This document shows positions 56,298 to 64,000 of a stretch of DNA of 64,000 nt, piece by piece; position 1 is the first letter of the stretch, and the number at the start of each line of letters is the position of its first letter. The translations under genes and the position numbers were made by a program. The stretch covers positions 1,647,501-1,711,500 of the forward strand of contig NZ_CANMPJ010000001.1 in assembly GCF_947499705.1 (NCBI RefSeq). Reading direction: 5' to 3'. The stretch is from an uncultured Erythrobacter sp. (lineage in GTDB: Bacteria > Pseudomonadota > Alphaproteobacteria > Sphingomonadales > Sphingomonadaceae). The notes under the pieces were generated by a model. That model was given only the letters and a program-made list of their open reading frames with translations, was not told where the DNA came from and ran no database searches.

Positions 56298-56684
56298 TTA
56301 CCTGCGCATGTTCACGCCACTTAGATCAACAAGGGGCCGCCAGTGCGGCGAGTAGTGACAGGCAAACTTGCCGCGATTGAAACCACCCAAACGAGCCATG
56401 CCGCGTGGGCCTTTGAGGCTGATCCGACCTTCAAAGCGAACACCCCAGCGCGTGCGTTTAACTTCATTGATTTCCAGCACCTTTGCATAGCGAAAGCCCG
56501 CACTTCGCCCGCGACTTTCAACCGCCAAGATACAGCGCTCAGCCGCGGGCATGTCTTTGTAACGCGCACTATCCGGGCCGCGCGGGTCACTGGCCAAGGC
56601 GGGGGTATCGGTTGCGAGGGCAATCGCGCCGACCGCGACAGTCCCGAGCGTGCCTTTGGCGAGAGTCTTTTTCAGCTTCGTCAT
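56298..56684 (-). CDS. Exported protein, paralogue group member 3
   Basis: A 128-residue protein that begins MTKLKKTLAKGTLGTVAVGAIALATDTPALAS, a signal peptide nearly the same as that of the protein at 54996. The mature part AAERCILAVESRGRSAGFRYAKVLEINEVKRTRWGVRFEGRISLKGP and KFACHYSPHWRPLVDL corresponds to the C-terminal domain of that paralogue, including two cysteines, but the hydrophobic segment and the RGDRY repeats are absent. Function unknown; it is likely a derived, shortened copy. Confidence 0.78.
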   Translation of the reverse strand: MTKLKKTLAKGTLGTVAVGAIALATDTPALASDPRGPDSARYKDMPAAERCILAVESRGRSAGFRYAKVLEINEVKRTRWGVRFEGRISLKGPRGMARLGGFNRGKFACHYSPHWRPLVDLSGVNMRR

Positions 56685-56784
56685 GTGGTCTCATCCTCGG
56701 GTTTGACCGGAGCGGGATTGCCCGGCGTTGAGACCCTTATGGATGATTCGCTGTGCGCTGAGCCTGAAGCGGTCTAGCAGCCCT

Positions 56785-56814
56785 TGTTCAGGTTAAAGGC
56801 TATTTATATGAACA
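56785..56814. repeat. Inverted repeat B, TGTTCA ... TGAACA
   Basis: Same 30-base element as repeat A (24 of 30 positions). A shorter piece, AAAGGCTATTT, also occurs at 57903-57913 across the stop codon of the intact hydrolase gene, which suggests that all three spots derive from the hydrolase 3' end. Confidence 0.65.
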
Positions 56815-56832
56815 ACAGAACGTGTGGTTGAT

Positions 56833-57768
56833 TTACTTGGCAAAGGTCCAATTTGCGACCGCGCCATCGCCAAATTCGCGCGCAGGTATGTTGATCTGGC
56901 GAAACGCTACTCGGAACGAGTTGGCATCGCGGCAATAATCTTTAGCCAGGAGACCTTGTGGACCGTTAATGACATGACGAAACGAGATGGTGGGCCGATC
57001 CTTGATGCAGAATTTCTCATCTCCACCCTCACCACCCCATCTTGTCCCGCTGCCTATGATGACCGCACCGCCCAGCATGCGGGTCTGAAACGCATCGCGT
57101 GTTTGACCATAGATATAGGTTTCGAAGTTGATACCGATATAGCCATCTGGAGTTTGACCCAAATAGAGGGACTCTGCTTGCCAATATTGGGTCAGATCCC
57201 GAATGCGGCAGGCGTCCGGTTCAAGCGTGGTCCAACCTTGCGAGGTGCGGCCTCCCTTACCTGCGAAAAAAGTCTTCATCGCCAACGCGAAATAGACCGT
57301 CTCATCGGTCTTGTTGCACAAGTTCGCGAGCACGGCAGGCTTGAAAAAGCGCTCATCCATGGAGGGCCGAGTTGCGAATGCATCGAACACGGTAGCTGCC
57401 ATATCGACCGCTTCCTTTCGGCCGCCGTCTTCATATTCCACCACAAGGGCGTTTGCATGCCTCCGGACAATTGTTGCGCGCTTCAACCCATCATGTTTGC
57501 GCACCAGCAATTTATCGCCCGGAATGATCGTATCGCGCGCAACGCGGTCGCGCGGCAATACCAATTCATCGCCATCAAGAAATGTGACCTCGTATCGGCC
57601 GTCCCTATAGGCGCGCTCGACCTTGCCCGGATACCATTTGCCATCTGACCATTGGGCAAGGACTCGCTCTTCCAATTCCAACGGTCGGGATTGAGCCGAC
57701 AGCGGCGCGGCCATGAAGGAGATACCGACTGACAATAGAAGTGCGGATTTGCTTGCCAATTTGAACAT
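56833..57768 (-). CDS. Exported protein with Tudor-like N-terminus and DUF1036 C-terminus
   Basis: A 311-residue protein with a signal peptide (residues 1-25, ending LSAQ). Residues about 33-75 (ERVLAQWSDGKWYPGKVERAYRDGRYEVTFLDGDELVLPRDRV) have the beta-barrel pattern of Tudor-type domains, and a second, less regular copy follows (DKLLVRKHDGLKRATIVRRHANALVVEYEDGGRKEAVDM, about 84-122). The C-terminal part (about 150-240) has LCNKTDETVYFALAMKTFFAGKGGRTSQGWTTLEPDACRIR, typical of DUF1036. Four or more cysteines are present. Function unknown; an exported Tudor-like module is unusual. Confidence 0.7.
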   Translation of the reverse strand: MFKLASKSALLLSVGISFMAAPLSAQSRPLELEERVLAQWSDGKWYPGKVERAYRDGRYEVTFLDGDELVLPRDRVARDTIIPGDKLLVRKHDGLKRATIVRRHANALVVEYEDGGRKEAVDMAATVFDAFATRPSMDERFFKPAVLANLCNKTDETVYFALAMKTFFAGKGGRTSQGWTTLEPDACRIRDLTQYWQAESLYLGQTPDGYIGINFETYIYGQTRDAFQTRMLGGAVIIGSGTRWGGEGGDEKFCIKDRPTISFRHVINGPQGLLAKDYCRDANSFRVAFRQINIPAREFGDGAVANWTFAK

Positions 57769-57907
57769 CGTGATTTCCCCCGTCCGCCGCGTACCAGCCC
57801 ACCCGGCAGCTTTGACCGTCCCCTAACTACGCCGAGCACGCTAGCCCGAAATTGAACAGTCTCGTTAGGCGTCGTTCATTTTCAAGGCTCGTTAGCTGAA
57901 TGAAAGG

Positions 57908-59323
57908 CTATTTGTCGTTCAACACCGACAAGACATCGCGCGTGAAGGCCGCAATGTCGAACCTTGTCCCGACCATATCCTCCCCGCGTCGCACGATCAC
58001 CACATTGCGGCTCGGCACGACGACGACATACTGCCCGCGGTTGCCGCGCGCAGCGAAGGCATCGTCGGGAATGCCTTCGAATGCGTTGCCTTCCGGTCGG
58101 CGGAAGGTCCACCAGCCCGCGCCATAGCCCCATTGCGTGCCCTCGGGCTGAGGTCCGGATGGGTCAGAGACATATTCGCGCCAACCTTCCGCGAGCAGAC
58201 GTTCGCCGTTCCATACGCCATCATTGAGATAGAGCTGGCCGAGGTTCGCGAGGTCACGCGCGGTCGACCAGACCTGAGAGGACAGCACGTAGTTCCCACG
58301 AATATCGGTCTCCGCGACTGTGTGATCCATCCCGAGCTTCGCAAAGAACTCCTGCGGCGGGTAGTGAATCAGCCACTCTTCGATCCCCTTTACGGCCATC
58401 AGAGTGTCATTGTTGGCGTAGCGATAGACCGTCCCCGGCTTGTGAACGATCGGCCAATTGGTCGCGCGCTCATCCACCGTGGTCCCGCCCCAATAGAGCG
58501 GATCGGTGCGATTGCCCGGTGTGTCGGAATAGCGCCCCGTCGCCATCCGCAGCCCATGGTCGATAGTGATCGTGTTGCGCATGTCCGAGCGCCCACCGCT
58601 GCGCCAATAGTTGATCCCGACCGGATCCTGCACATCGTGCTCGCCCGACATAACCGCCGCACCGACCAGCGTGGCGGCGATACTCTTGGCAACCGACCAG
58701 GTGCGCTGGGGGGTATGGGCATCGTAACCTTCGGCATATCGCTCAACGACCGCACCTTCATGCACCACCAAAACAGCCGAAGTCCGTGTGCCCTCGCCAT
58801 ATGTGCCATCAAATGCCGGAGAGACCGTTCCGTTCAATTGGCGTGAGAGGTCACCGCCAGCTTTATCGTTTCCGATATTGGAAATGACTGCTTTTTCAAC
58901 CGCTCCCTCCATCGGCGCTCCCGGATTGCTCATATCCTCCGGTGAACCGGGTGGCAGGACCGAACAGCCGGTATCGACCCCGTAATTGACCGCCACCGTG
59001 TGCGGCATGTCTTCGGCCCATGCCACCGCGACATGAGCGATCTGACCGCTGGGACGGCGGACGATTTCGTATTGGAGATCGCGGATGATCGGATCGAGCT
59101 TCGGATAGATTCCCGTCAGCTCCATCGCATGCACGCTTTCAGGAGTGCGGGTCGTCCCGTTGCGTTCGGCAATCGAGATTGCGCTACACAGCATCAAGGC
59201 CTTGTACCCGGCAGCGAGCGCGCGGTCGTATCGCGCGTCAAGGCGTTCCTGGGCGGACTGGGCGGTTGCGGGGGAAGCGATGAAGAGCGCGGCAGCGGCG
59301 CCAGCAATGAATGTTCGGATCAT
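57908..59323 (-). CDS. Exported serine hydrolase, beta-lactamase-like
   Basis: A 471-residue protein with a signal peptide (residues 1-22, ending ATAQ). An N-terminal segment of about 135 residues has no known motif; it is the part duplicated in the truncated copy at 55653. The hydrolase domain has Ser210-x-x-Lys213 (TWSVAKS) and a YRYANND segment giving Tyr-x-Asn. It resembles 6-aminohexanoate-dimer hydrolase and related class C enzymes; the substrate is unknown. The ATG overlaps the stop of the saccharopine-dehydrogenase-like gene by four bases (ATGA), so it is the last gene of that operon. Confidence 0.88.
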   Translation of the reverse strand: MIRTFIAGAAAALFIASPATAQSAQERLDARYDRALAAGYKALMLCSAISIAERNGTTRTPESVHAMELTGIYPKLDPIIRDLQYEIVRRPSGQIAHVAVAWAEDMPHTVAVNYGVDTGCSVLPPGSPEDMSNPGAPMEGAVEKAVISNIGNDKAGGDLSRQLNGTVSPAFDGTYGEGTRTSAVLVVHEGAVVERYAEGYDAHTPQRTWSVAKSIAATLVGAAVMSGEHDVQDPVGINYWRSGGRSDMRNTITIDHGLRMATGRYSDTPGNRTDPLYWGGTTVDERATNWPIVHKPGTVYRYANNDTLMAVKGIEEWLIHYPPQEFFAKLGMDHTVAETDIRGNYVLSSQVWSTARDLANLGQLYLNDGVWNGERLLAEGWREYVSDPSGPQPEGTQWGYGAGWWTFRRPEGNAFEGIPDDAFAARGNRGQYVVVVPSRNVVIVRRGEDMVGTRFDIAAFTRDVLSVLNDK

Positions 59324-60486
59324 GCCGCGCAGGATTGGCGCGGAGTCTCTCGCGAGTCAAAATCAATCAGCGCTCCGGCTGCATCGAAGACGTCATGCTC
59401 CATACCGAGCCGCGCAAAATCGTCCTCGAAGTCGCTCAGCGCGAGGATGCCGGAGCATGCTCTCGCACCGACTTCCGGGGTCTGACCATCGCGGTAACGG
59501 CGGATCATCGCCAAAGCGGCCAGAACCGGCACATATGGCCCGCGATTGGCATCGGCTTTGAGCACCCAGCGCCTTGAAACGGATTTGCCATCGGCACCGA
59601 TGCCGCGCGCTTGGATCGACATCGCCCCGCGATCCGAACCGAACGGCAGGAACCATTGGGCCATGGTAAGCATCGGCTTTGCGATCGGTCTAAGGCTCTT
59701 CACCCAGCCCCATCGCACTGGCAGGGAAAACGCCGCCAATCCCACATGCAGAAGCGACAGTTCCAACCCGGCAAAGAATTCGGCTCCTTCTTTGGGCGCA
59801 TAGCGTTCGACCAACAGGTCCTGTTCGGGAGTGTCGCAAACGCTCGCCCAGCGAGGACCGATACCGGGAATGTCTTCGCGGTGAGTCATCCCCCAGCCCG
59901 GCACGTCCTGCCAGTGCCCCTCACGGAATACGCGAACAGGTTTGCCGACATAGGACAAGATCGCCTCAACCACCGAAAGGCCGCGCGGCGCGCGGTTGCC
60001 GGGGTAGATCCCGATCCGCAGGTGGTCGATCTGCTGCCAACCATCGGTGAGTTCGTCGATTACTGCGTGGCTAAGCGCAGGGATCGAACTGGCACCAGTG
60101 GTCAGCGCGACTTCAGCCCCCTTCGCAAATTCGTCGAAACGTGAGAACTCGCGCACAAAATCTCGTCCATCGGCAAGGTCAACATAGTCCACGTTCGCTG
60201 CGAGGGCAGATTCGACAACCCGCATATGCGACGCCTGAAACGGCCCCGCCGCATCAATCAGCAGATCGAACTCGGAAAGGTCCAGCGCGGTCATCTGGTC
60301 ACGGTCCAGAGTGATACAACGCGCCTTTCCTGGCAGCCCCGCTGCTACCTCCTCCAACCGGCCGAGATTGCGCGCGGCCAAAGTGAGCGCGATGCCCTGC
60401 TCGCGGCTCGCCAGTTCCGCGAGACGCGAGCCAAACACGCCGCTGGCACCGAGGATCAAGACTTGGAATGGTTTGCGCTCAGGCAT
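59320..60486 (-). CDS. Saccharopine-dehydrogenase-like NAD(P)-binding protein
   Basis: A 388-residue protein. VLILGASGVFGSRLAELASREQGIALTLAARNLGRLEEVAAGL (about residues 8-50) is a Rossmann start like that of saccharopine dehydrogenases, and CVDTPE-like and GASSIPALSHAVIDEL segments follow. The C-terminal half has no known motif. Such proteins are often encoded next to DUF4166 genes, as here, with an eight-base overlap (ATGCCTGA). The reaction is unknown. The frame stays open 37 codons upstream, inside the DUF4166 gene. Confidence 0.83.
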   Translation of the reverse strand: MPERKPFQVLILGASGVFGSRLAELASREQGIALTLAARNLGRLEEVAAGLPGKARCITLDRDQMTALDLSEFDLLIDAAGPFQASHMRVVESALAANVDYVDLADGRDFVREFSRFDEFAKGAEVALTTGASSIPALSHAVIDELTDGWQQIDHLRIGIYPGNRAPRGLSVVEAILSYVGKPVRVFREGHWQDVPGWGMTHREDIPGIGPRWASVCDTPEQDLLVERYAPKEGAEFFAGLELSLLHVGLAAFSLPVRWGWVKSLRPIAKPMLTMAQWFLPFGSDRGAMSIQARGIGADGKSVSRRWVLKADANRGPYVPVLAALAMIRRYRDGQTPEVGARACSGILALSDFEDDFARLGMEHDVFDAAGALIDFDSRETPRQSCAA

Positions 60487-61156
60487 CTTCAAACAGCCCT
60501 TCCTGATAGACAAGTTCGCCCAGCCACGGGTGGCGTACATTGAGCGAGAACACGAATTGCCCCTCGCCCTGATCGATATGGCGGACCACAGTCTCACCCG
60601 GTTCCATCCAACGCGGCAGCTTCATCCGGTGCCCCAACGCTTCGACGAAGTAGTGATCGCTGCGGAATTCGAGGCCACCATCCACAGCCGAGACCTTTAG
60701 CGCCATGCCGATGCCGCGCCCGATATGCTCTTCGATCCCGGTGGGACCTGCGAAACGCTTGGCGCTGTGGATCACCTGAGGAAAGCCGGACTTTCGGCCA
60801 TAGACGCGGGTCCAGCATTGCCCGCCGCCTGCGCAGTCTTCCGAAACCGACACAGCTGCGGGCACTCCGCAATCACTACCCAGCGGCAATGGGCCACCGA
60901 TCAGGCGGCAAAGCTGCGCAAGGATGCGTCCTGCACGCGAGAACCGCGCCTGCTTGATCACACCGGGATAGATAACGACCCGCGCGCCCTCGACCCGCTT
61001 GGAGAATCGCCGCTGCACGGCCTCGGGCAAGCTTTCCCAAGCGTGCTTTCCGATCAGGCGACGAAACCGAGTATCGTAAGCCTTCCCAATTGCGGCATGT
61101 CGGCCCCCTGGCAGCGGTATTTCCTGCAGTGCGATACTGGCTAGTTCCGGTTTCAT
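60479..61156 (-). CDS. DUF4166 protein
   Basis: A 225-residue soluble protein. IGKAYDTRFRRLIGKHAWESLPEAVQRRFSKRVEGARVVIYPGVIKQARFSRAGRILAQLCRLIGGPLPLGSDCGVPAAVSVSEDCAGGGQCWTRVYGR and later GPTGIEEHIGRGIGMALKVSAVDGGLEFRSDHYF follow the DUF4166 pattern as I know it. The family is uncharacterised and commonly occurs with or fused to the saccharopine-dehydrogenase-like protein, so the two probably work together. It begins 43 bases after the GbsR-like regulator. Confidence 0.82.
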   Translation of the reverse strand: MKPELASIALQEIPLPGGRHAAIGKAYDTRFRRLIGKHAWESLPEAVQRRFSKRVEGARVVIYPGVIKQARFSRAGRILAQLCRLIGGPLPLGSDCGVPAAVSVSEDCAGGGQCWTRVYGRKSGFPQVIHSAKRFAGPTGIEEHIGRGIGMALKVSAVDGGLEFRSDHYFVEALGHRMKLPRWMEPGETVVRHIDQGEGQFVFSLNVRHPWLGELVYQEGLFEDA

Positions 61157-61199
61157 CTTTGCCCCCTTTCCTGGGGTGCTTATCCCACTTCAAATCGGC

Positions 61200-61766
61200 T
61201 CAATTGGCTCCCTTGCCGGGACGCCAGTTGATCAGGCGCGTGACGCCCGACCCCATCTTGATCAGCGCCGTGAGTGCGGGCTTCGGCACTTTCAGCATTT
61301 CGTCGTGCCAGCGCGACATGGTGGTGACAAAGTCGAGCATTGCGGCGAGCTTCTCTTTCGCTTCGGGGCTCACTTCCGCGTCAGTTTTGGCCTCTTGATT
61401 GCACAGTCGCAGAGCTTCCTCCGCCGGGTCGATCTCGCGAGCCTTGCGACCCTGCGCGATCCGCACCGCCATCTCCCAAATGTCGGCTTCCGCATCGAAA
61501 TGATCGCGGCGGTCGCCCATCATCGGCACACGGTGGATAAGCCGCCAGCCAAGCAGTTCCTTGATTGAGTTGGAGACGTTGGAACGCGCCATACCTAGCT
61601 TCTCCGCAATCTCCTCCGCGGTCAGTGGCCGGTCAGAAATGAACAACAGCGCGTGAATCTGCGCCACTGAACGGTTCACACCCCACTGCCCTCCAAGATC
61701 GCCCCAATGCAGGACGAACTTCGCGATGGAAGGCGGGAGTTTCGAATCAACACTAATTTCTGTCAT
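61200..61766 (-). CDS. GbsR/MarR-family transcriptional regulator
   Basis: A 188-residue winged-helix regulator. SIAKFVLHWGDLGGQWGVNRSVAQIHALLFISDRPLTAEEIAEKLGMARSNVSNSIKELLGWRLIHRVPMMGDRRDHFDAE contains the helix-turn-helix and the wing, with the GbsR-type tail. The frame is open 16 codons upstream, but the likely promoter lies in that part, so the start is the ATG at 61766. The ATG is the centre of a 20-base palindrome, which suggests self-repression. It probably controls the genes that follow on the same strand (60479-57908). Confidence 0.88.
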   Translation of the reverse strand: MTEISVDSKLPPSIAKFVLHWGDLGGQWGVNRSVAQIHALLFISDRPLTAEEIAEKLGMARSNVSNSIKELLGWRLIHRVPMMGDRRDHFDAEADIWEMAVRIAQGRKAREIDPAEEALRLCNQEAKTDAEVSPEAKEKLAAMLDFVTTMSRWHDEMLKVPKPALTALIKMGSGVTRLINWRPGKGAN

Positions 61767-61775
61767 GACAGAAAT
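61756..61775 (-). promoter_or_regulatory. 20-bp palindrome over the regulator start codon
   Basis: ATTTCTGTCATGACAGAAAT is a perfect 20-base palindrome whose centre is the ATG of the GbsR-like gene. It also overlaps the -10 region of the predicted promoter, so a bound dimer would stop transcription. Confidence 0.75.
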
Positions 61776-61801
61776 ATCAGACTGTTCCGCAGAAAAGTCA
61801 A
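61773..61801 (-). promoter_or_regulatory. Promoter of the GbsR-like gene
   Basis: On the reverse strand TTGACT (complement of 61796-61801), a 17-base spacer and GATATT (complement of 61773-61778) match a sigma-70-type promoter. Transcription should begin about seven bases further on, at or next to the ATG, so the messenger would be leaderless. Confidence 0.6.
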
Positions 61802-61808
61802 GCGCGCA

Positions 61809-61843
61809 AAGCAAAGGGGCCAGCGGATCGCTCCGCCGGCCCC
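61809..61843 (-). terminator. Terminator of the rplQ operon
   Basis: GGGGCC-x-GCGGA / TCCGC-x-GGCCCC forms a stem with one mismatch and a four-base loop. On the reverse strand it is followed by TTTGCTTTG. It lies about 30 bases after the rplQ stop. Confidence 0.85.
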
Positions 61844-61870
61844 TTATGAGATATCGTGTAGAAGCGCGGC

Positions 61871-62293
61871 TTACGCGTCTTCGTATTCGTCCTGCTCGCT
61901 CAGATCCGGACCGCTGTCCTGACCCTTGGCGTCTTCGTCACGATCAACGAGCTCGATGATCGCCATCTGCGCGCTGTCGCTTTCGCGGTAGCCCGCCTTG
62001 ATGATGCGGGTGTAGCCGCCATCACGATCTGAATAACGCTCAGCCAGAACGTCGAACAGCTTCTTGAGCTGCGTTTCGTCGAGCAAGCGCGCCTGTGCGA
62101 GGCGACGGTTCGAAAGACCACCACGCTTTGCGAGCGTGATCAGCTTTTCGATGTAAGGACGCAGTTCCTTCGCTTTGGGCAGCGTGGTCATGATCTGCTC
62201 GTGCTTGATCAGCGCGGCCGACATATTGCGGAACAGGGCCTTACGGTGGCCCGACTTACGGCTCAGCTTACGCTGTGAAATTCCGTGACGCAT
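61871..62293 (-). CDS. rplQ: 50S ribosomal protein L17
   Basis: The 140-residue protein starts [58 protein letters not shown], the L17 signature. It has the acidic C-terminal extension ([24 protein letters not shown]) usual in this group. GAAGGAAAATACA precedes the ATG; an earlier in-frame ATG at 62338 is unlikely. It is the last gene of the large ribosomal operon, and a terminator follows. Confidence 0.97.
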   Translation of the reverse strand: MRHGISQRKLSRKSGHRKALFRNMSAALIKHEQIMTTLPKAKELRPYIEKLITLAKRGGLSNRRLAQARLLDETQLKKLFDVLAERYSDRDGGYTRIIKAGYRESDSAQMAIIELVDRDEDAKGQDSGPDLSEQDEYEDA

Positions 62294-62374
62294 TGTATTT
62301 TCCTTCAGTTCGATGAGGGCCCGTATGAGGTAGCCCAAAGCTGGCGGCGCTTAAGGTGCGCCGCCGGAACCTGT

Positions 62375-63430
62375 TTAGCCAAGCAGTTCTTGTTCGAGCT
62401 TCTTGGCCATTTCCTCGATGTTCTCAGGCGGCCAGCCAGGAATGTCCATGCCGAGGCGCAGACCCATGCTGGAGAGCACTTCCTTGATCTCGTTGAGCGA
62501 TTTGCGGCCGAAGTTCGGCGTGCGCAGCATCTCGGCTTCGGTTTTCTGAACCAGATCGCCGATATAGATGATGTTGTCGTTCTTGAGGCAGTTGGCAGAA
62601 CGAACCGACAGTTCCAGCTCGTCGACCTTCTTGAGAAGGTAACGGTTGAGCTGGTTGGCGTCGTCTTCCTGCGGCTGAGCAGCGTGGCCGATCATGGCCG
62701 ACTGCGGCTGCGGAATGCCGTCTTCGAAGTGAACGAACAGTGTCAGCTGATCCTGCAGAATGCGTGCGGCATAGGCCACGGCATCTTCTGGAGTGACAGT
62801 GCCATCGGTTTCGACGGTCAGAGAAAGCTTGTCGTAGTCCAGTTCTTGGCCAACACGTGCGTTCTCGACCTTGTAGCTCACCTGACGGACAGGCGAATAC
62901 AGCGAGTCGACCGGGATCAGGCCGATCGGCGCGTCGGCCGGACGGTTCTGAACGGCGGGCGAGTAGCCTTTGCCTACGTCAGCGGTCAGCTCCATGTTGA
63001 GCGTCGCGCCTTCATCGAGGTGGCACAGGACGAGGTCCTTGTTCATCACTTCGATGTCGCCAGTTACGGCAATGTCGCCAGCCTTCACTTCAGCAGGGCC
63101 GGTCATGGAAAGCTGCAGGCGCTTGGCACCCTCACCTTCCATCTTGAGCGCGATCTGCTTCACATTCAGGACGATGTCGGTCACGTCTTCGCGCACGCCC
63201 GCGAGCGAGGAGAATTCGTGGAGCACATTCTCGATCTTGATCGAGGTGATAGCTGCGCCCTGAAGCGAGCTGAGCAGCACCCGGCGCAATGCGTTGCCGA
63301 GGGTCAGACCAAAGCCACGCTCGAGCGGCTCAGCAACGAAAGTCGCCTTGCGGGTCTTGTCGCCGCCTTCCTTGATTTCGAGAGTGTTGGGTTTCTTGAG
63401 TTCCTGCCAGTTCTTCGTGTTGACGGACAT
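62375..63430 (-). CDS. rpoA: RNA polymerase subunit alpha
   Basis: The 351-residue protein has the N-terminal assembly domain ([42 protein letters not shown], about residues 36-78) and the C-terminal DNA-binding domain ([56 protein letters not shown]). The linker is somewhat long and Gln/Pro/Ala-containing. It is the scaffold of RNA polymerase and contacts UP elements and activators. It lies between rpsK and rplQ, the usual alphaproteobacterial order. Confidence 0.98.
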   Translation of the reverse strand: MSVNTKNWQELKKPNTLEIKEGGDKTRKATFVAEPLERGFGLTLGNALRRVLLSSLQGAAITSIKIENVLHEFSSLAGVREDVTDIVLNVKQIALKMEGEGAKRLQLSMTGPAEVKAGDIAVTGDIEVMNKDLVLCHLDEGATLNMELTADVGKGYSPAVQNRPADAPIGLIPVDSLYSPVRQVSYKVENARVGQELDYDKLSLTVETDGTVTPEDAVAYAARILQDQLTLFVHFEDGIPQPQSAMIGHAAQPQEDDANQLNRYLLKKVDELELSVRSANCLKNDNIIYIGDLVQKTEAEMLRTPNFGRKSLNEIKEVLSSMGLRLGMDIPGWPPENIEEMAKKLEQELLG

Positions 63431-63547
63431 GGATTTCCCCTAATTCGCTCTTCAGCGGTTCAAAATGTCAGCGGACCGGTGCGCCTGCGATGCGCGTCCG
63501 GTCCGTTCAAGTCTCGGCGGCCAGAACGGCCGCCGGGCAGGTTCGGA

Positions 63548-63940
63548 TCAGACGCGGCGACGTTTCGATGGACGGACCCCGTTATGCGGGATCGGCGTCA
63601 CATCGCGGATCGACGTGATGTTGAAGCCGACAGCGGCGAGACCGCGCAATGCGCTCTCACGGCCCGAACCCGGGCCTTTCACTTCGACTTCCAAAGTGCG
63701 GACACCATGTTCAGCGGCCTTCTTGCCGGCATCGTCCGCTGCAACCTGTGCTGCATACGGTGTCGACTTACGGCTTCCTTTGAAGCCCATCATGCCGGCG
63801 CTGGACCAGCTGATCGCATTGCCCTGTGCATCGGTGATGGTGATCATGGTGTTGTTGAAGCTGGCGTTGATATGCGCAACGCCGCTGCTGATGTTCTTTC
63901 TGTCGCGGCGCCTTACTTTGCCGCCCGGTTCGCGTGCCAT
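63548..63940 (-). CDS. rpsK: 30S ribosomal protein S11
   Basis: The 130-residue protein has [62 protein letters not shown] and [46 protein letters not shown], the full S11 pattern. It sits on the platform of the small subunit near the mRNA exit. The upstream neighbour is expected to be rpsM, just beyond the right edge. Confidence 0.98.
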   Translation of the reverse strand: MAREPGGKVRRRDRKNISSGVAHINASFNNTMITITDAQGNAISWSSAGMMGFKGSRKSTPYAAQVAADDAGKKAAEHGVRTLEVEVKGPGSGRESALRGLAAVGFNITSIRDVTPIPHNGVRPSKRRRV

Positions 63941-64000
63941 TGTCTCGTATTCCTTTTAACTGAGGACGAAGGAAAAAGCGTTCGAGGTTACCCTCTCGCT

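Overview
The window looks like a chromosomal segment of an alphaproteobacterium of the order Sphingomonadales, most like the Erythrobacteraceae (Erythrobacter/Altererythrobacter type). This rests on recognisable protein families and gene order: a CckA-type hybrid kinase, smpB and dapA close together, an mdh-sucD-sucA-sucB-lpd cluster, the rpsK-rpoA-rplQ end of the large ribosomal operon, moderately high GC by eye, and an alphaproteobacterial LexA box before uvrA. No tRNA, rRNA, CRISPR array, insertion sequence or prophage was seen.

Layout. 1-11.4 kb is housekeeping: cckA (cut by the left edge), a DUF2062 protein, smpB, an S9 peptidase, an Asp/Asn hydroxylase-like protein, dapA, a soluble lytic transglycosylase, greB, kptA, an IalB-like secreted protein and rlmN. 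11.5-21.6 kb holds small secreted proteins, a methyltransferase-MOSC pair, a PhzF isomerase, an SDR / cytochrome b / sulfite-oxidase-type operon, cfa, a membrane acyltransferase and argG. 21.6-22.5 kb has no convincing gene but carries DnaA-box-like sites and a strong terminator. 22.5-27.3 kb is accessory: rlpA, a CHRD protein, a duplicated two-gene cassette of small unknown proteins (Cys-patterned protein plus a small strand-rich protein), then a lower-GC two-gene operon (membrane protein plus DUF4747-like protein). 27.3-39.2 kb has uvrA with an SOS box, a large lipoprotein, a BtuFCD/FecBCD-type importer, a SleB-type hydrolase and a GGDEF-EAL protein.

39.4-48.5 kb is the TCA cluster: mdh, sucD, sucA, sucB and lpd, interrupted by two small exported proteins (one preceded by a degenerate copy of the sucD start) and by a DUF1877 gene; sucC is not present. 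48.6-53.9 kb has an epimerase-like protein, a class C beta-lactamase-like hydrolase, an amidase, a PepSY protein and a UPF0126 channel. 53.9-59.3 kb was built by local duplication: three related secreted proteins, a truncated hydrolase copy, a secreted Tudor-like/DUF1036 protein and the intact hydrolase. The hydrolase ends a probable four-gene operon that starts at a GbsR/MarR regulator (61.77 kb) whose start codon lies in the centre of a 20-bp perfect palindrome. The window ends with rplQ, rpoA and rpsK, all reading leftward.

The most interesting unexplained items are the duplicated cassette at 23.9-25.6 kb, the DUF4747-like operon at 25.8-27.3 kb, the palindrome and repeats at 23.7 kb, the intergenic region at 21.6-22.3 kb, the sucD-start remnant at 40.74 kb, and the self-overlapping operator of the GbsR-like gene.
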